Below, piece by piece: positions 51,779 to 63,632 of a DNA stretch of 64,000 nt. Each line of letters starts with the position of its first letter. Position 1 is the stretch's first letter. Origin of the DNA: Culex pipiens pallens (taxonomy: Eukaryota > Arthropoda > Insecta > Diptera > Culicidae); the NCBI RefSeq assembly GCF_016801865.2, contig NC_068938.1, positions 61,587,211 to 61,651,210 on the forward strand, given 5' to 3'. The notes under the pieces are model-generated. The model searched no databases. It was not told where the DNA came from and saw nothing but the letters and a program-made list of their open reading frames with translations. The position numbers were made by a program, and so were the translations under genes.

Positions 51779-52560
51779 TTGCCTTCCTCACCTCAATGAG
51801 GAAAGGCTATAAAATCACTCGAAAAATGAACTTCTTTATTCGACCTCGTAGACCTACCTTCACGTATACCTATCGACTCAGAATCAAATTCTGAACAAAT
51901 GTCTGTGCGTGTGTATGTCTGTAAGTCCGTGCACCGAAAAATATGCACACGATTATCTCCGGACTGGCTGAACCGATTTGGACCGTTTTGGTCTCATTCG
52001 ATCCGTCTTGGGGTCCCACAAGACCCTAGTTAATATTATGAAGTTTAGAAAAGTACTTCAAAAGTTATGCTAAAAAAACGATTTTAGCTAAACTTCGGAA
52101 GATTGTAAAAAGGGTGGTTTTTGTAAGAAAACCCGTCATGCTATATATTGTTAGAAAGATATTTGAAAGACCTTTCCAAAAGATCGAAGATTTGACAACC
52201 CCATCAAAAGTTATAAGCACCTAAGTGTTATTTATACACTTTTTTGAGGCCGGATCTCAAATATTTTGATGAAAAAGTTGTCCGGATCTTTCATGTACCT
52301 GCCCAGTTGTTTTGCAATCATTAGTTTCCAAAATATCTAAGTATTGACGAAAATTTTATTTTTTGTGAAAACAAAAACATGCTAAATATGATACTCATTG
52401 CAGAAAAATGCATTTTAGATTGTTTTCTGCTGATGAGGCTTCTATTTTCATAAAAATGTTGAAGTTTTTGGAAAAAAAAAATTTTTTTGCGCCTGATTTT
52501 TCGTACATAAACTTTGTAAAATATGTGCAACGGCCTAATCAAAGGTACACAAATGTAAAA
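51779..52560. mobile_element. dispersed repeat starting GCCTTCCTCACCTCAATGAG
   Basis: The start pairs with itself (GCCTT...AAGGC), like the ends at 30,830 and 58,178. Its distal part (TTTTGCAATCATTAGT...) recurs at 54,288. No coding capacity is seen; the right boundary is uncertain. Confidence 0.5.
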
Positions 52561-52921
52561 CATTTTGAAACATGACATGTTATAAGGATTATTGACAAAT
52601 TATTAGAATGTAGTCTAGCCACCATGCGCCTCCTTTCATGGTATCTTATAAGGGAAAACATTTTTTTTTTTTCAGCAAAACGCAACTTTCGCCAACAGAA
52701 TATTTTGAATCGAACATATTCTTATTCAGGAAGGTGAAACACAACTTTTTACGTATAGATCTACCACGGGTGTTTTCAATTTATAATATTTTGCTTCCTC
52801 CATACCGTGTGTTGAAATTTTACCTCAATTTATACTGAAAAAGTGACATTACACAAGAAAAATAGTAGAATTACACATTTTTTCTGAAATAAAAATGTAC
52901 AAAAATAACAAAAAAAAAAAT

Positions 52922-54120
<1,199 letters not shown>

Positions 54121-55200
54121 AAATTAGTTTGATTCGGCCGATGCAAATATTTTTCAAAGTTTTTGTCCCTCGGCTCTGGCCGGAGTCGAGGGGGAGGAGG
54201 CAAAAAAAAATTAAATAACAAGCCAAAGTCTCAACATTTGAATGCAAAAAGTGTTTTAAAATGCATTTTACACTAGTTCAATTGTTTTGCAATCATTAGT
54301 CTTCAAAAAATGTAAGATTTGAAGAAAACGAAAATTTCAACAAAAAAAAAACTTTTGGCGATACGAAAATTTTCAAAAGATTTTAAAATCAACCCAAACA
54401 TGCCTAAAAATGATTCCAAACGCAAGTAACCTTTTGAATTAAAACTCATTTTGGAAATTTTCAAATTTTGGGCTAGATTTTCAAATTTCAAAATCATTTT
54501 TATAGAAAGGAGCAATCGAGATCGGTGTTTAGTGGAAAGCGTGGTTGCCTCTCACCCAGTTGGCCTGGGCTCGATCCAAGTCATTTTTCGTCATTTTTCG
54601 AACGTACGGCTCGACATCTCCAATATTTTAATATGTTTTGTAAAATTTTCCGAGAATATTTCAAATATTTGGTTCAGACACGGTTTAAACGCCATTTTAT
54701 GTTATCATAAGGTTTTATTTCAAATGATTGGCTGAAATTTTCGTTCCTCAATATTTTTTGTAAACTAATCAATTTTCATTTTTGTCCAAAACAACTGAAA
54801 TCTATAGAAACGACGCGGAGTTATGATTTGGCCAAAAAAAATAAAAAAATACGGGTCCAATTATTTTGGCCAAGGAACCCCCACAAATTTTTTGAGTCCG
54901 GTAGGAGAACTTTTTTTCGGTTTATACTCTTTGCTGTAATGCAAATTATGTTATTATTTTGGGTTTTATTTTGTGAAGTCTACTTTTTTTTCACCACGTA
55001 TCATTTTTTCTGAAAAGTCCAAATAATACTTTTATCTTTCTTACCAAATCGATCAGGCAAACCATTCTCAAGATGCAGATCTTTGAATTTTAGGGTGATA
55101 CGGGAAGGCAGCGCCATATTGCCTCAGAGTTTTTGGGAGCACCTTTTAGGAAAGTGCCGTAAGGGTAGTGTACGAAGTTCTGGTTTTTGCGGACGCTAAA
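54121..55200. other. mosaic of repeat fragments
   Basis: It holds part of the TTTTGCAATCATTAGT repeat (54,288), a tRNA-like SINE head fragment (54,537-54,585), a TTTTGGCCAAGGAACCCCCA motif also seen at 15,522, and a 55,040-55,200 stretch matching the left flank of the N gap (GGAAGGCAGCGCCATATTG). Confidence 0.5.
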
Positions 55201-56200
55201 TGGGTAATTCTCCGCCAACTCACACAGCAGTTGCCCCGACCCCTCTTCGATTTGCGTGAAACTTTGTCCTTGATCACGAATCCGAGGTCCGTTTTTTGAT
55301 AGCTCGTGACGGAGGGGTGGTACGACCCCTTTAATTTTTGAACATGCTAAAAAAAGAGGTGATTTTCAAAAATTTGCAGCCTCATCAGTGATGAGATAGA
55401 CATTTGGTGTCCAAGGGACTTTTATGTAAAATTGGACGCCCCATTTGATGGCGTACTCAAAATTCCGAAATACGTATTTTTCATCGAAAAAAAAACCCAA
55501 AAAAGGTGTTAAAGACTCTGCCATTTTCCGTTACTTAACTGTAAAATTTTTTGGAACGTTTCATTTTAAGGGAAATTTAATGTACTTTTCGAATCTACAT
55601 TGACCCAGTAACAATGTTTTACAAAGTTGTAGAGCAGACAATAACAAAAATTTTGATATATAAACATAAGGGGTTTGCTTGTAAACATCACGAGTTATCG
55701 CGATTTTACGAAAAAAAAGTTTTGAAAAAGTTGGTCGTCGTCGATCATGGCCGCTCATCGTCACCCGCGACAGACATGGACGACGAAACAAAAAGAAACA
55801 CAAAAAGTAACTTTTTCAAAACTTTTTTTCGTAAAATCGCGATAACTCACCTTACCCCTTATGTTTATATATAACAATTTTTGTAATGGAACGGAATCGA
55901 CGTAACACCTTATAATGTGGCCCTCTTAAACCTTGCGGTTTCGTCAATGGATTCACAGGCGTGTATCGTTCTTTTTGCGACAAGACTCCGCCTCCCGGGT
56001 CTCCTAAGTGTGAAGGTATGGCACGGGGAGAGGGCACCGAAAATCTATATTTACATTTAGAATTTTTTGCGTCCGCCTCGGGATTCGAACTGGCGACCTC
56101 TGGATTGTGAGTTTTTTGTAATCGTCTGCTCTACACCTTTGTAGAACATTGTTACACTCTAAAAAATATCCCTGCAAGGTTAGAAAAAACACGGAATTTT
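55201..56200. mobile_element. F2 hairpin element, right arm truncated
   Basis: The left end TGGGTAATTCTCCGCCAACT matches the inverted right end at 61,803-61,834. The centre lies near 55,750 (the GTCGTCGATCATGGCCGCTC region). The right arm is interrupted by a 225-bp SINE and stops near 56,200. Confidence 0.75.
55888..56112 (-). mobile_element. 225-bp SINE inserted in F2, 10-bp target duplication
   Basis: TTTTTGTAAT flanks the insert at 55,878-55,887 and 56,113-56,122. On the minus strand it starts CTCACAATCCAGAGGTCGCC, with box B GTTCGAATCCC and no visible box A, so the head is 5'-truncated. It ends ACGTCGATTCCGTTC. The uninterrupted F2 sequence is at about 61,250-61,290. Confidence 0.8.
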
Positions 56201-56329
56201 AAAACGAAAACTAACTTAATCCACCTATGTGGTTGATGCCTTCCTCACTTTTTACCAACAATGGGTAATATGAGTGGTTTGGACACAAATTTCAGCTATT
56301 TTTTTAGATCCAGAAAAAAAGTACAAATA

Positions 56330-56640
56330 TAACTTAAGTGGTAATAACTCAAGACAGGGTTGCCAGATCTTCAATGTTTTGGACTCGTTGGAAAGGTCTT
56401 TCAATTACCTAACCAACGATGGGTTGGATGATGGATCCGGACATCGATTACATACATTTAAGTGAGATCCGGCTTCAAAAAGGTACATAAATATCACTTA
56501 AGTGGTCATAACTCAAGACAGGGTTGCCAGATCTTCAATGTTTTGGACTCGTTGGAAAGGTCTTTCAATTACCTAACCAACGATGGGTTGGATGATAGAT
56601 CCGGACATCGTTTACATACATTTAAGTGAGATCCGGATAT
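56330..56640. repeat. 164-bp tandem duplication
   Basis: AACTCAAGACAGGGTTGCCA through GGGTTGGATGATRGATCCGG to AAGTGAGATCCGG occurs twice with a 164-bp period and only a few differences, just before the non-LTR insertion. Confidence 0.85.
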
Positions 56641-56657
56641 ATGTGAAAATACATTTT

Positions 56658-57381
56658 CAATTCAATTCAATTCGGTTTTATTTGTGAATAATCAAGTTAC
56701 AATGAGTTCATTTAGGTGCACAACAGAGTTTTGGTGTTCCTTTCAGCTGTGTTTTACATCGCAATTCAATCGAAAAATTATTACTTATAACTATGGAATA
56801 GACAAGAGTAAGAAAAAGTTTTCAAAAAACTTACAGAAAGTGCAATGGGAAAAGGATAGATAGAGAGAAAGCTTAACACAAGATCACAGACAAAAATAAT
56901 CAATTATAGATGTGCTTGATCATCAGCTCCCCGAGGGCCAGAAATTGCTCCGCCTTGTTACGGCAGCTCCGAAACCGCGTCATCATCTCCCCCGCGAGAG
57001 CAAAGAACTCCGGCAGGGTAAAGAGATCTTCCCCGGTGACTCCTTGCTGGGCCGCATCCCCGCTACCGGCAGCGACTACGCTGGTAAACGAACGCCCCCA
57101 TCCAGGAGGGATCGCTGGGTTGTCCGCTGGAACCGTACGCTGCCCAAATGTCGATTCCTTCTGCGCTCACTCTCCCCTGCGCGATGGCGGTCGACACGGC
57201 CGGTAGACGAACTTCGCGGGTTTTTCGAGGCCGCACTCGAACTGCCACGGCCACGGCCGGCCCTTGGCATGCTGGTGGAGCAAACTTGCGGCTAATCACG
57301 GTAAACTACGGCGAAAAAAAATCGAAAAAACGATGGAGCACTGAGCACTTGACTGCTGCTTGCTCTCGTGCGTACACGGAG
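56658..57381 (-). mobile_element. internally deleted non-LTR retrotransposon (or its parasite)
   Basis: A 15-bp target duplication GTGAAAATACATTTT lies at 56,643-56,657 and 57,382-57,396. On the minus strand the insert has a GC-rich 5' part and then a Gag/ORF1-like C-terminal segment split by a frameshift. The frame ending SDPSWMGAFVYQRS is continued in another frame as DLFTLPEFFALAGEMM and KAEQFLALGELMIKHIYN, ending at a TAA. An AT-rich 3' end with AATAAAACCG and a tail of tandem AATTG units follows. No reverse transcriptase is present. The segment resembles the C-terminal region of Jockey/I-type ORF1 proteins, from memory of the family pattern. Confidence 0.75.
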
Positions 57382-57535
57382 GTGAAAATACATTTTTATA
57401 CATAACTTTTGAACTACTTATCGAAACTTCAAACAATTCAATAGCGATCTATGGGACCCTAAACCAAGTCGAATGCAACTGGTTTGATCAAAATCGGTTC
57501 ATCCAGTGCTGAGAAAACTTGGCAAGAATTTTGAC

Positions 57536-57630
<95 letters not shown>

Positions 57631-58205
57631 TACATACACACATACATACACACACACAGACATTTGTTCAGTTTTCGATTCTGAGTCGCAGGGATGGAAT
57701 AATCGCAAAAAAATCAATTTCGCTTGCGAACTTTCTTCACCCGCGAAAGAGAGAGGAGGCAAATCACGCAAAGGAAAATCGCTCCCGAAATTCTCCAAGA
57801 AAATCAATCTGCTGATGATTTTTTGTGAATTTCCTTGTCAGCACCACTTAAAATCATTTATTTCACTTTGTTTACACACATTGCCCATCTACAAAATGTG
57901 ACAGGTCATATTTCGACGTGTGACGTTACACTTGCAAGTGTAGTAGTGAAAAAGATATTCCGCCGAATAATCAAGATGATGATTTTTTTAGATTCCTTTT
58001 ACCGATCTTTCGTGCACGAGAGAGGAGAGCCATACTCCCTTCGGATTTTTTCTCTTGATGAACGTCCAATGATTTTCTTTTGATGATGATTATTCCATCG
58101 CTGCTGAGTCGATATGCATCCATGAATGTGGGGTTTCGAGCTTTTAATAAAAAGTTCATTTTTAGAGCAGAATTATAGCCTTACCTCAGTGAGGAAGGCA
58201 AAAAA
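57382..58205 (-). mobile_element. host repeat with GCCTTCCTCACTGAGG terminus
   Basis: Read on the minus strand from 58,205 it starts with the same palindromic terminus as 30,830 (GCCTTCCTCACTGAGGTAAG). It includes a (CA)n region and CAGAATCGAAAACTGAACA-type sequence, and continues beyond the non-LTR insertion toward 56,210. No coding capacity is seen. Confidence 0.5.
57543..57658. repeat. (CA)n / (CATA)n microsatellite
   Basis: CA repeats with several CATA interruptions. Predicted Thr-His and Cys-Val peptides across it are artefacts. Confidence 0.95.
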
Positions 58206-60116
58206 ATTGTTCTAAATGAAAAAATTATCCTTCTGGGGGTCGTAACACCCCTCCGTCACGAGATATCAAAAAACGTACCTCAGATTCGCGATCAGGGACA
58301 AAAGTTACCCCTTAGGAAAAAGTTTCACGCAAATCGAAGATGGGTCGGGGCAACTTTTTTCCGATTTCGTGTGAATTGGTAGAGAATTACCCAATTAGGT
58401 TAAAAGCAAGCAATCGGTCGAGTTCAATATTTGATTTAAGTTGAACAGAAGATGTTCGAGAACTGGCGTCCCGTTTCACCTTAACATAGGTACTCATTTT
58501 GTATGACCAGCCCGCAAACTGTATGGAGCCTTGTATGGAAACACAAATTTTGCAAAATGATTGTTTTACAAAGAGAGTGCGTAGACAATGTTTCATTCAA
58601 ATCAAAAATTAGAAAGGAAAGTCGATTTTCAAAAAAGGTATAGAATTGCTCACCAATAAGCTGTTTAGTTCCATCCTGATCTACAGTTTTCCTCTAGGAT
58701 AATACCATCGAAATTGTCCGTGACATTCCAATAAATATGAGAGCCAAATGAATATATTGCAATATTTTTGTTTGCCGTATGTAGTGCTTTTCATACCACT
58801 GCAAACACGCACAAGTCCGACAATATTTTCCTTTGCAACGAAAAAAGCAAACACTCCTGGTAAAACGTAAGCACCTCTACCAAACTCAAACAGAAACGTT
58901 TCATTTCGCCAACCCCTTAAAACGAACACACACACACTCTCTCCCTCAAACATTCACCCGATCTGCAAAGCTCGCCCTGTTTTTCCGGCGTCGTCGTGTG
59001 TCGCAAAAGCAAACCATACAAAATCAATAAATTTCATAAATTGTGACTATTAAATAAATAAATTATTGCCATTTTAAGTTCAAGCTCCTGTGAGCTTGCG
59101 GTGTATTTTCTTCCCGTTGGGACGATCGAGAGAGCTTTTCCTGTTTCGGTGCAGCGTTGGTAGGGTTGGAGCGCCCCAGCTGCTAAGCGTCGTCGTCGAT
59201 GTCGTCGTTGCAGGAAAGTTAAGCTTAGTTATTGGGGTAGTTTTGGGGTAAAATGAGCTTTTGAAATATTGTTTGAACTTTTTTGCTCTGAGGTCGAAAT
59301 AAATAGGTAAGGTTTTCCAGAATCTTTTAAAATTCAAAATTTTAAAAATATGTTTCAGTTAAGATGGCAAAATCTACCCACTATCAGCACATACGTGAGT
59401 GTGAATAAGCCAAAATTAAATGCCGTATGATTGCGAAAAGTTAGAAACATACTAAGGGATCTGCCACCATCTATAGTCCCCAACCACACCGGTCCTGCGA
59501 GGCAAAGTGTGGTGGTGGGAAAGTGAGTGAATTGAAATGCAATTGAAGTGCCAGTTGGGAAAACTAACTGTATCGGAAAAGTGCTGGTGCTTTTCATGTG
59601 GGCAAAATGTGGTGGCAAATGGAAATAAGAAGGGGATGAAAAAAATCCCCTCACATTGAGAATATCCTCATAAAACATGATCGAGTGAAATTTGTTCCAA
59701 TGTTGGCTGCTTCAGCTACTGCTGCCAATTGGAAAATGCATTTCCCGTTTAAATGTTCGAATAAATAGTTGGACGTGTTTTGCGATCGAACCAATGAGGG
59801 AGGAAACGTGGCTGGTAGGGATGATTCGAGGGCAGTTTCGATGAAGCTATTAGAGAGTGCATTCTCCAAACTGTTATGTTATGCAGCATCATTCGGGGTG
59901 GCAAAGTGTTTTAATTGTTTGAAAGGATATAAAAAAACGTATCGCGGGAAATGAACGCTTCGTGCGAGGTCATGTTGCGATTTGGAACGGATTGTTATTT
60001 CTGAAAATGGGGGAAAACAATCGGACAGAAATAACTTACCGATTATCCCCAGCATTTACTTTTTTATTGCATCTTTTTTATTGAAAAAGTGGAGGGAGTT
60101 TTGCAAAAAAATATAT
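58206..60116. other. repeat fragments then unique intronic DNA
   Basis: 58,225-58,390 is an inverted F2 arm fragment (CCCCTCCGTCACGAGATATC). 58,480-58,650 is an F1-type arm remnant ending TATAGAATTGCTCACC. 58,700-60,060 is unique with no recognised gene. Confidence 0.45.
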
Positions 60117-61834
60117 TCGGGTAACTTCGATTTGCGTGAAACTTTGTCTTTAGGGGTAACTTTTGTCCTTGATCACGAATCCGAGGTCCGTTTTTTGATA
60201 TCTCGTGACGGAGGGGCGGTACGACCTCCTTAATTTTTGAACTTGCTATAAAAGACATGTTTTTCAATAATTTGCAGCATGAAAAGGTGATGAGATGGAA
60301 ATTTGGTGCCAAAGAGACTTTTATGTAAAATTGGACGCCCGTACTCAAAATTTCGGAAAAACGTTTTTGCAATTCCGCTGTGAAACAGTCAACTTTTCCT
60401 GTCCTTCTGGAGAAACGGAACGGCCTACTTTTCCCTACCAAAAATAACAGAATGGAATATTAATACCTTATAATACCAGTGTTGAAAAGATCTACTTTTC
60501 AGCACTGTAATGGGTGCTGAAAAGTTAAATTTTTCAACACTAGTATCGAAAAGTTACATTTTTCAATATTTTTCTGTTTTGAACGGTGAATTTACTAAAT
60601 ACATGAATGTTTGACATAAAATTCCATTCCGTTTTTCGAAATTGCAAAAAATGTTGTAAGTAACTTGTTGCAAAACTTGTTTTTTTTTTTCAACAATCGT
60701 CGTATTTATCCAACTCGGTAAACCTCGTTGGATTAATGTACGACTCGAAAAAACTTCCTTTTGCAACTTGTTGCATAAACTACTAATTTATCATCGAAAA
60801 AAACATTAAAAAGTTTAAAAAAACTCTGCCATTTTCCGTACTCAAATGTAAATTTTTTTGGAACATGTCATTTTAAGGGAAATTTAATGCACATTCAAAT
60901 CTACATTGATCCCGAAGGGTCATTTTTTCATTTAGAACAAAAATTTTCATTTTAAAATTTCGTGTTTTTTCTAACTTTGCAGGGTTATTTTTCAGAGTGT
61001 AACAATGTTCTGCAAAGTTGTAGAGCAGACAATTACAAAAATATAAGGGGTTTGTTTATAAACATCACGAGTTATCGCGATTTTACGAAAAAAAAAGTTT
61101 TGAAAAAGTTACTTTTTGCGTTTCTCTTTGTTTCGTCGTCCGCGTCTGACGCGGGTGATCATGAACGGCCATGATCAACGACGACCAACTTTTTCAAAAC
61201 TTTGTTTTCGTAAAATCACGATAACTTGTGATGTTTATAAGCAAAACCCCTTATGTTTATATATCAAAATTGTTGTAATTGTCTGCTCTACAACTTTGTA
61301 GAAAAATTTTACACTCTAAAAACTAACCCAGCAAAGTTAGAAAAAAAAAACACGAAATTTTAAAATAAAAAATGTTGTTCTTAATGAAAAATGACCCTTC
61401 GGGTTAAATGTAGATTCGAAAAGTACATTAAATTTCCTATAAAATGACATGTACCAAAAAAAATTACAGTCGAGTAACGGAAAATGGGAGAATTTTTAAT
61501 ACTTTTTTATTGGTTTTTCGATGAAAAATGCGTTTTTTCGGAATTCTGAGTACGCCATTAAATTGGGCATCTAATTTTACATAAAAGTCCCTTTGACACC
61601 AAATTTCTATCTCATCACCGTTTCAGGCTGCAAATTATTGAAAAACACCTCTTTTTTCGCATGTTCAGAAATTGAAGGGGTCGTACCGCCCCTCCGTCAC
61701 GAGATATCAAAAAATGGACCTCGGATTCGTGATCAGGGACAAAAGTAACCCCTTAGGACAAAGTTTCACGCAAATCGAAGAGGGGTCGGGGCAACTGCTG
61801 TGGGAGTTGGCAGAGAATTACCCACATAAATTTA
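60117..61834. mobile_element. F2 hairpin element, near-complete copy
   Basis: The left arm 60,117-60,363 resumes at 60,786. The centre is near 61,160 (GATCATGAACGGCCATGATC). The right arm runs to GTTGGCAGAGAATTACCCA at 61,834. The left terminus is missing compared with 55,201. The left arm is interrupted by the 0.43-kb stem-loop element. Confidence 0.8.
60364..60785 (+). mobile_element. 0.43-kb stem-loop element inserted in F2
   Basis: It runs from TTTTTGCAATTCCGCTGTG to TTGTTGCATAAACTACTAA. The F2 copy at 55,471-55,500 is uninterrupted at the equivalent site (ATACGTATTTTTCATCGAAA), confirming the insertion. It is more diverged than the 24-kb and 31-kb copies. Confidence 0.8.
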
Positions 61835-62176
61835 AAAACACATCTTTGAAAGTTTTTTGTGTTTTTCTTTCTTAAAATCAAGATATATTAATATAATTTG
61901 TTTACTTACTTCATACTAGTTTATTTGTTTGTTTACTTAAAACAATGTAATAAATAATTTTTATGAAAAAAATGTTTACTTTTTTGAACTTTTACCAACA
62001 TTAGTTCCGGGCCGCCACTGCTTCAAAAAAATCAGATTTGACCCGCAGGGCCAATAGGTTGAGCATCCCTGCTTTAAACTTATTCTGTAAGAACAGCTTC
62101 CAAAACTGTATAAATACTTGAATGTCCAAATCAAAAATTTAACAAAATTAAGAGACAACCTTCTCAATTTATTAGA

Positions 62177-62194
62177 CCCCCCCCCCCCCCCCCC
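62177..62194. repeat. poly-C run
   Basis: Eighteen consecutive C bases in the pyrimidine-rich region upstream of the last oaf acceptor. Confidence 0.95.
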
Positions 62195-62254
62195 TTTCAA
62201 TTAAATGCGCCAATCTAATCTCCAATTTCCTTCCCTCCCTTTCCCCCTTTACAG

Positions 62255-62565
62255 GTTCCTCCATCTCGATCCTGGAGTCGGCGGTCAAGTCGTTCCCGTC
62301 CGTCACGACGGGCAGCCCGCCGTCCCGGTGCAGCGACGTGTCCGCCATCTGGGCCCCGTGCATCTGCACGCTGGAAATGTGCATCGGCTGGTACCCGTGC
62401 GGGCTCAAGTACTGCAAGGGCAAACCGGACAGCGGCAACCCGTTGCTGAACGGCGTCAACGGGGCGGGCAGTTCCAGCTACCGCTGTGGCATCAAAACTT
62501 GCCGCAAGTGCCATCAGTACTCGTACTACGTACGGGAAAAGCAGCAGTGCCTGTGGGATGAATGA
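62255..62565 (+). CDS. oaf: out at first (oaf), C-terminal exon to the UGA stop
   Basis: The acceptor CCCTTTACAG precedes base 62,255. The first two bases GT complete a glycine codon, followed by 102 residues beginning SSISILESAV and ending REKQQCLWDE, then TGA at 62,563-62,565. Ten cysteines fall in the arrangement typical of the OAF C-terminus, including APCICTLEMCIGWYPCGLKY, YRCGIKTCRKC and QQCLWDE. Vertebrate OAF proteins share the LCLWDE-type ending. Together with the two upstream exons this gives 209 residues of the family's conserved region. The product is presumably secreted and disulphide-bonded. The stop is UGA followed by C, and the frame stays open beyond it (see the next entry). 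Confidence 0.96.
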
Positions 62566-63072
62566 CCGCTCGAGGGTCACCATCACCACCACCCAACTAC
62601 GGTGGACCGGACCCCGGTTCCGATCTACAACAATCGAACGACGACGACGACGCCAACAACGACGACCGCCGATAATAGTGTCATTGGAGCACACAAATCA
62701 CTGGCAGCAGCAGCGACAGGGACAACTTCGACTAGGTTTAAGGGCAGTATAGTTAGTAACAGTAGCAAGACTAGTAACAGCAGTACTAGCACTAGTGATA
62801 AGGGCCGTGTTGTAATCGACGACAACGACGTTACGAGAGGGTTGGCGGAGGGTGCAACAACCACAACCGAAACAATCAGTGAATTTAATTTTTTACTCCA
62901 AGATTATACGCCGGAAGGGATGAGGATAACGAGGGCGGTAGGAATGACCACAGCCGCAGGACCAGAACCAGACAAACCCAGAATAACGGTTAGCAGGATA
63001 CGAAGGGTAGAGGCAGCAGCAGCAGCAGCAGATGTAGAGATGTGTTTCAAGTTTAATGAAATTATTTTATAG
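62566..63072 (+). CDS. oaf: putative oaf readthrough extension after UGA
   Basis: Directly after the oaf UGA, and in the same frame, 168 sense codons run to TAG at 63,070-63,072. The deduced tail starts PLEGHHHHHPTT and is rich in Thr, Ser, Asn and Ala. It has a (T)5P(T)4 stretch near residues 25-34, a run of six Ala encoded mostly by GCA near residue 150, and one less simple segment at residues 105-123 (SEFNFLLQDYTPEGMRITR). Established knowledge: Drosophila oaf transcripts were reported to contain two adjacent ORFs separated by a single UGA, with suppression proposed to give a longer protein. The same arrangement here argues that the tail is genuine. Against this, low-complexity trinucleotide repeats can stay open by chance, and other frames here are also partly open. 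If it is not translated, this is the proximal 3' UTR. Confidence 0.6.
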   Translation, partial: PLEGHHHHHPTTVDRTPVPIYNNRTTTTTPTTTTADNSVIGAHKSLAAAATGTTSTRFKGSIVSNSSKTSNSSTSTSDKGRVVIDDNDVTRGLAEGATTTTETISEFNFLLQDYTPEGMRITRAVGMTTAAGPEPDKPRITVSRIRRVEAAAAAADVEMCFKFNEIIL

Positions 63073-63540
63073 CACAAATAGGTCTGGATGGCTTTTTATG
63101 CTGACTTTCGCTTGTATCCGAATCTCCCTCTTTTGGCTGCTGAGCTGGGTTATACAAATGGTGGAACAGATTTCTCCGTTGAAAGATTTATGAGAGTTTG
63201 GATTCGTTTGGCTATCTGGTTTGGATGACCTGTGCAGAAATAAGGAGAGGCAAGTTTTGGGTTCATTTTATCTAAATGCGAACAAGAATCTAAATAATAA
63301 CTACGTTTTTTTCGGAATGTAAGATTATTATACCATTAAGAAATGCTGAAAGTTTAGCTACCGAGTTAAAATTAATTGATGTTTATTTACATAACATATT
63401 TCTATGTAGTTCAGCGATTGTATTCGTTTTGTATGGAAATTGTCCACGTGGGGGGGAGGGGGAGGGTCTGAAATTTCAAAAAAGTGTCTACGTGGTTCAT
63501 GGATGATCTCCAATGTTTTATATTATTCTAAAATATATTT
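63073..63540 (+). other. probable oaf 3' UTR or downstream flank
   Basis: The sequence is unique-looking for about 300 bp and then passes into AT-rich DNA. I found no AATAAA signal here, so the mRNA end cannot be placed. At 63,440-63,510 there is a G-rich stretch flanked by GTCCACGTGG- and GTCTACGTGG-type motifs, a pattern I associate with dispersed mosquito repeats. Confidence 0.4.
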
Positions 63541-63632
63541 GGGTAATCCTCCGCCAACTCACACAGCAGATGCTCCAATCCCTCTTCGATTTGCGTGAAA
63601 CTTTGTCCTAAGGGGTAACTTCCCGAGCAGAC
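63541..63632. mobile_element. F2 left-end fragment
   Basis: GGGTAATCCTCCGCCAACTC and CTTCGATTTGCGTGAAACTT match the F2 left end at 55,201-55,265. It is cut by the next element after GGGGTAACTT. Confidence 0.7.

Noticed and set aside
62205..62694. Other long frames overlapping the last oaf exon on both strands
   Set aside because: They are shadows of the GC-rich oaf exon. The frame continuing from upstream exons explains the cysteine pattern.
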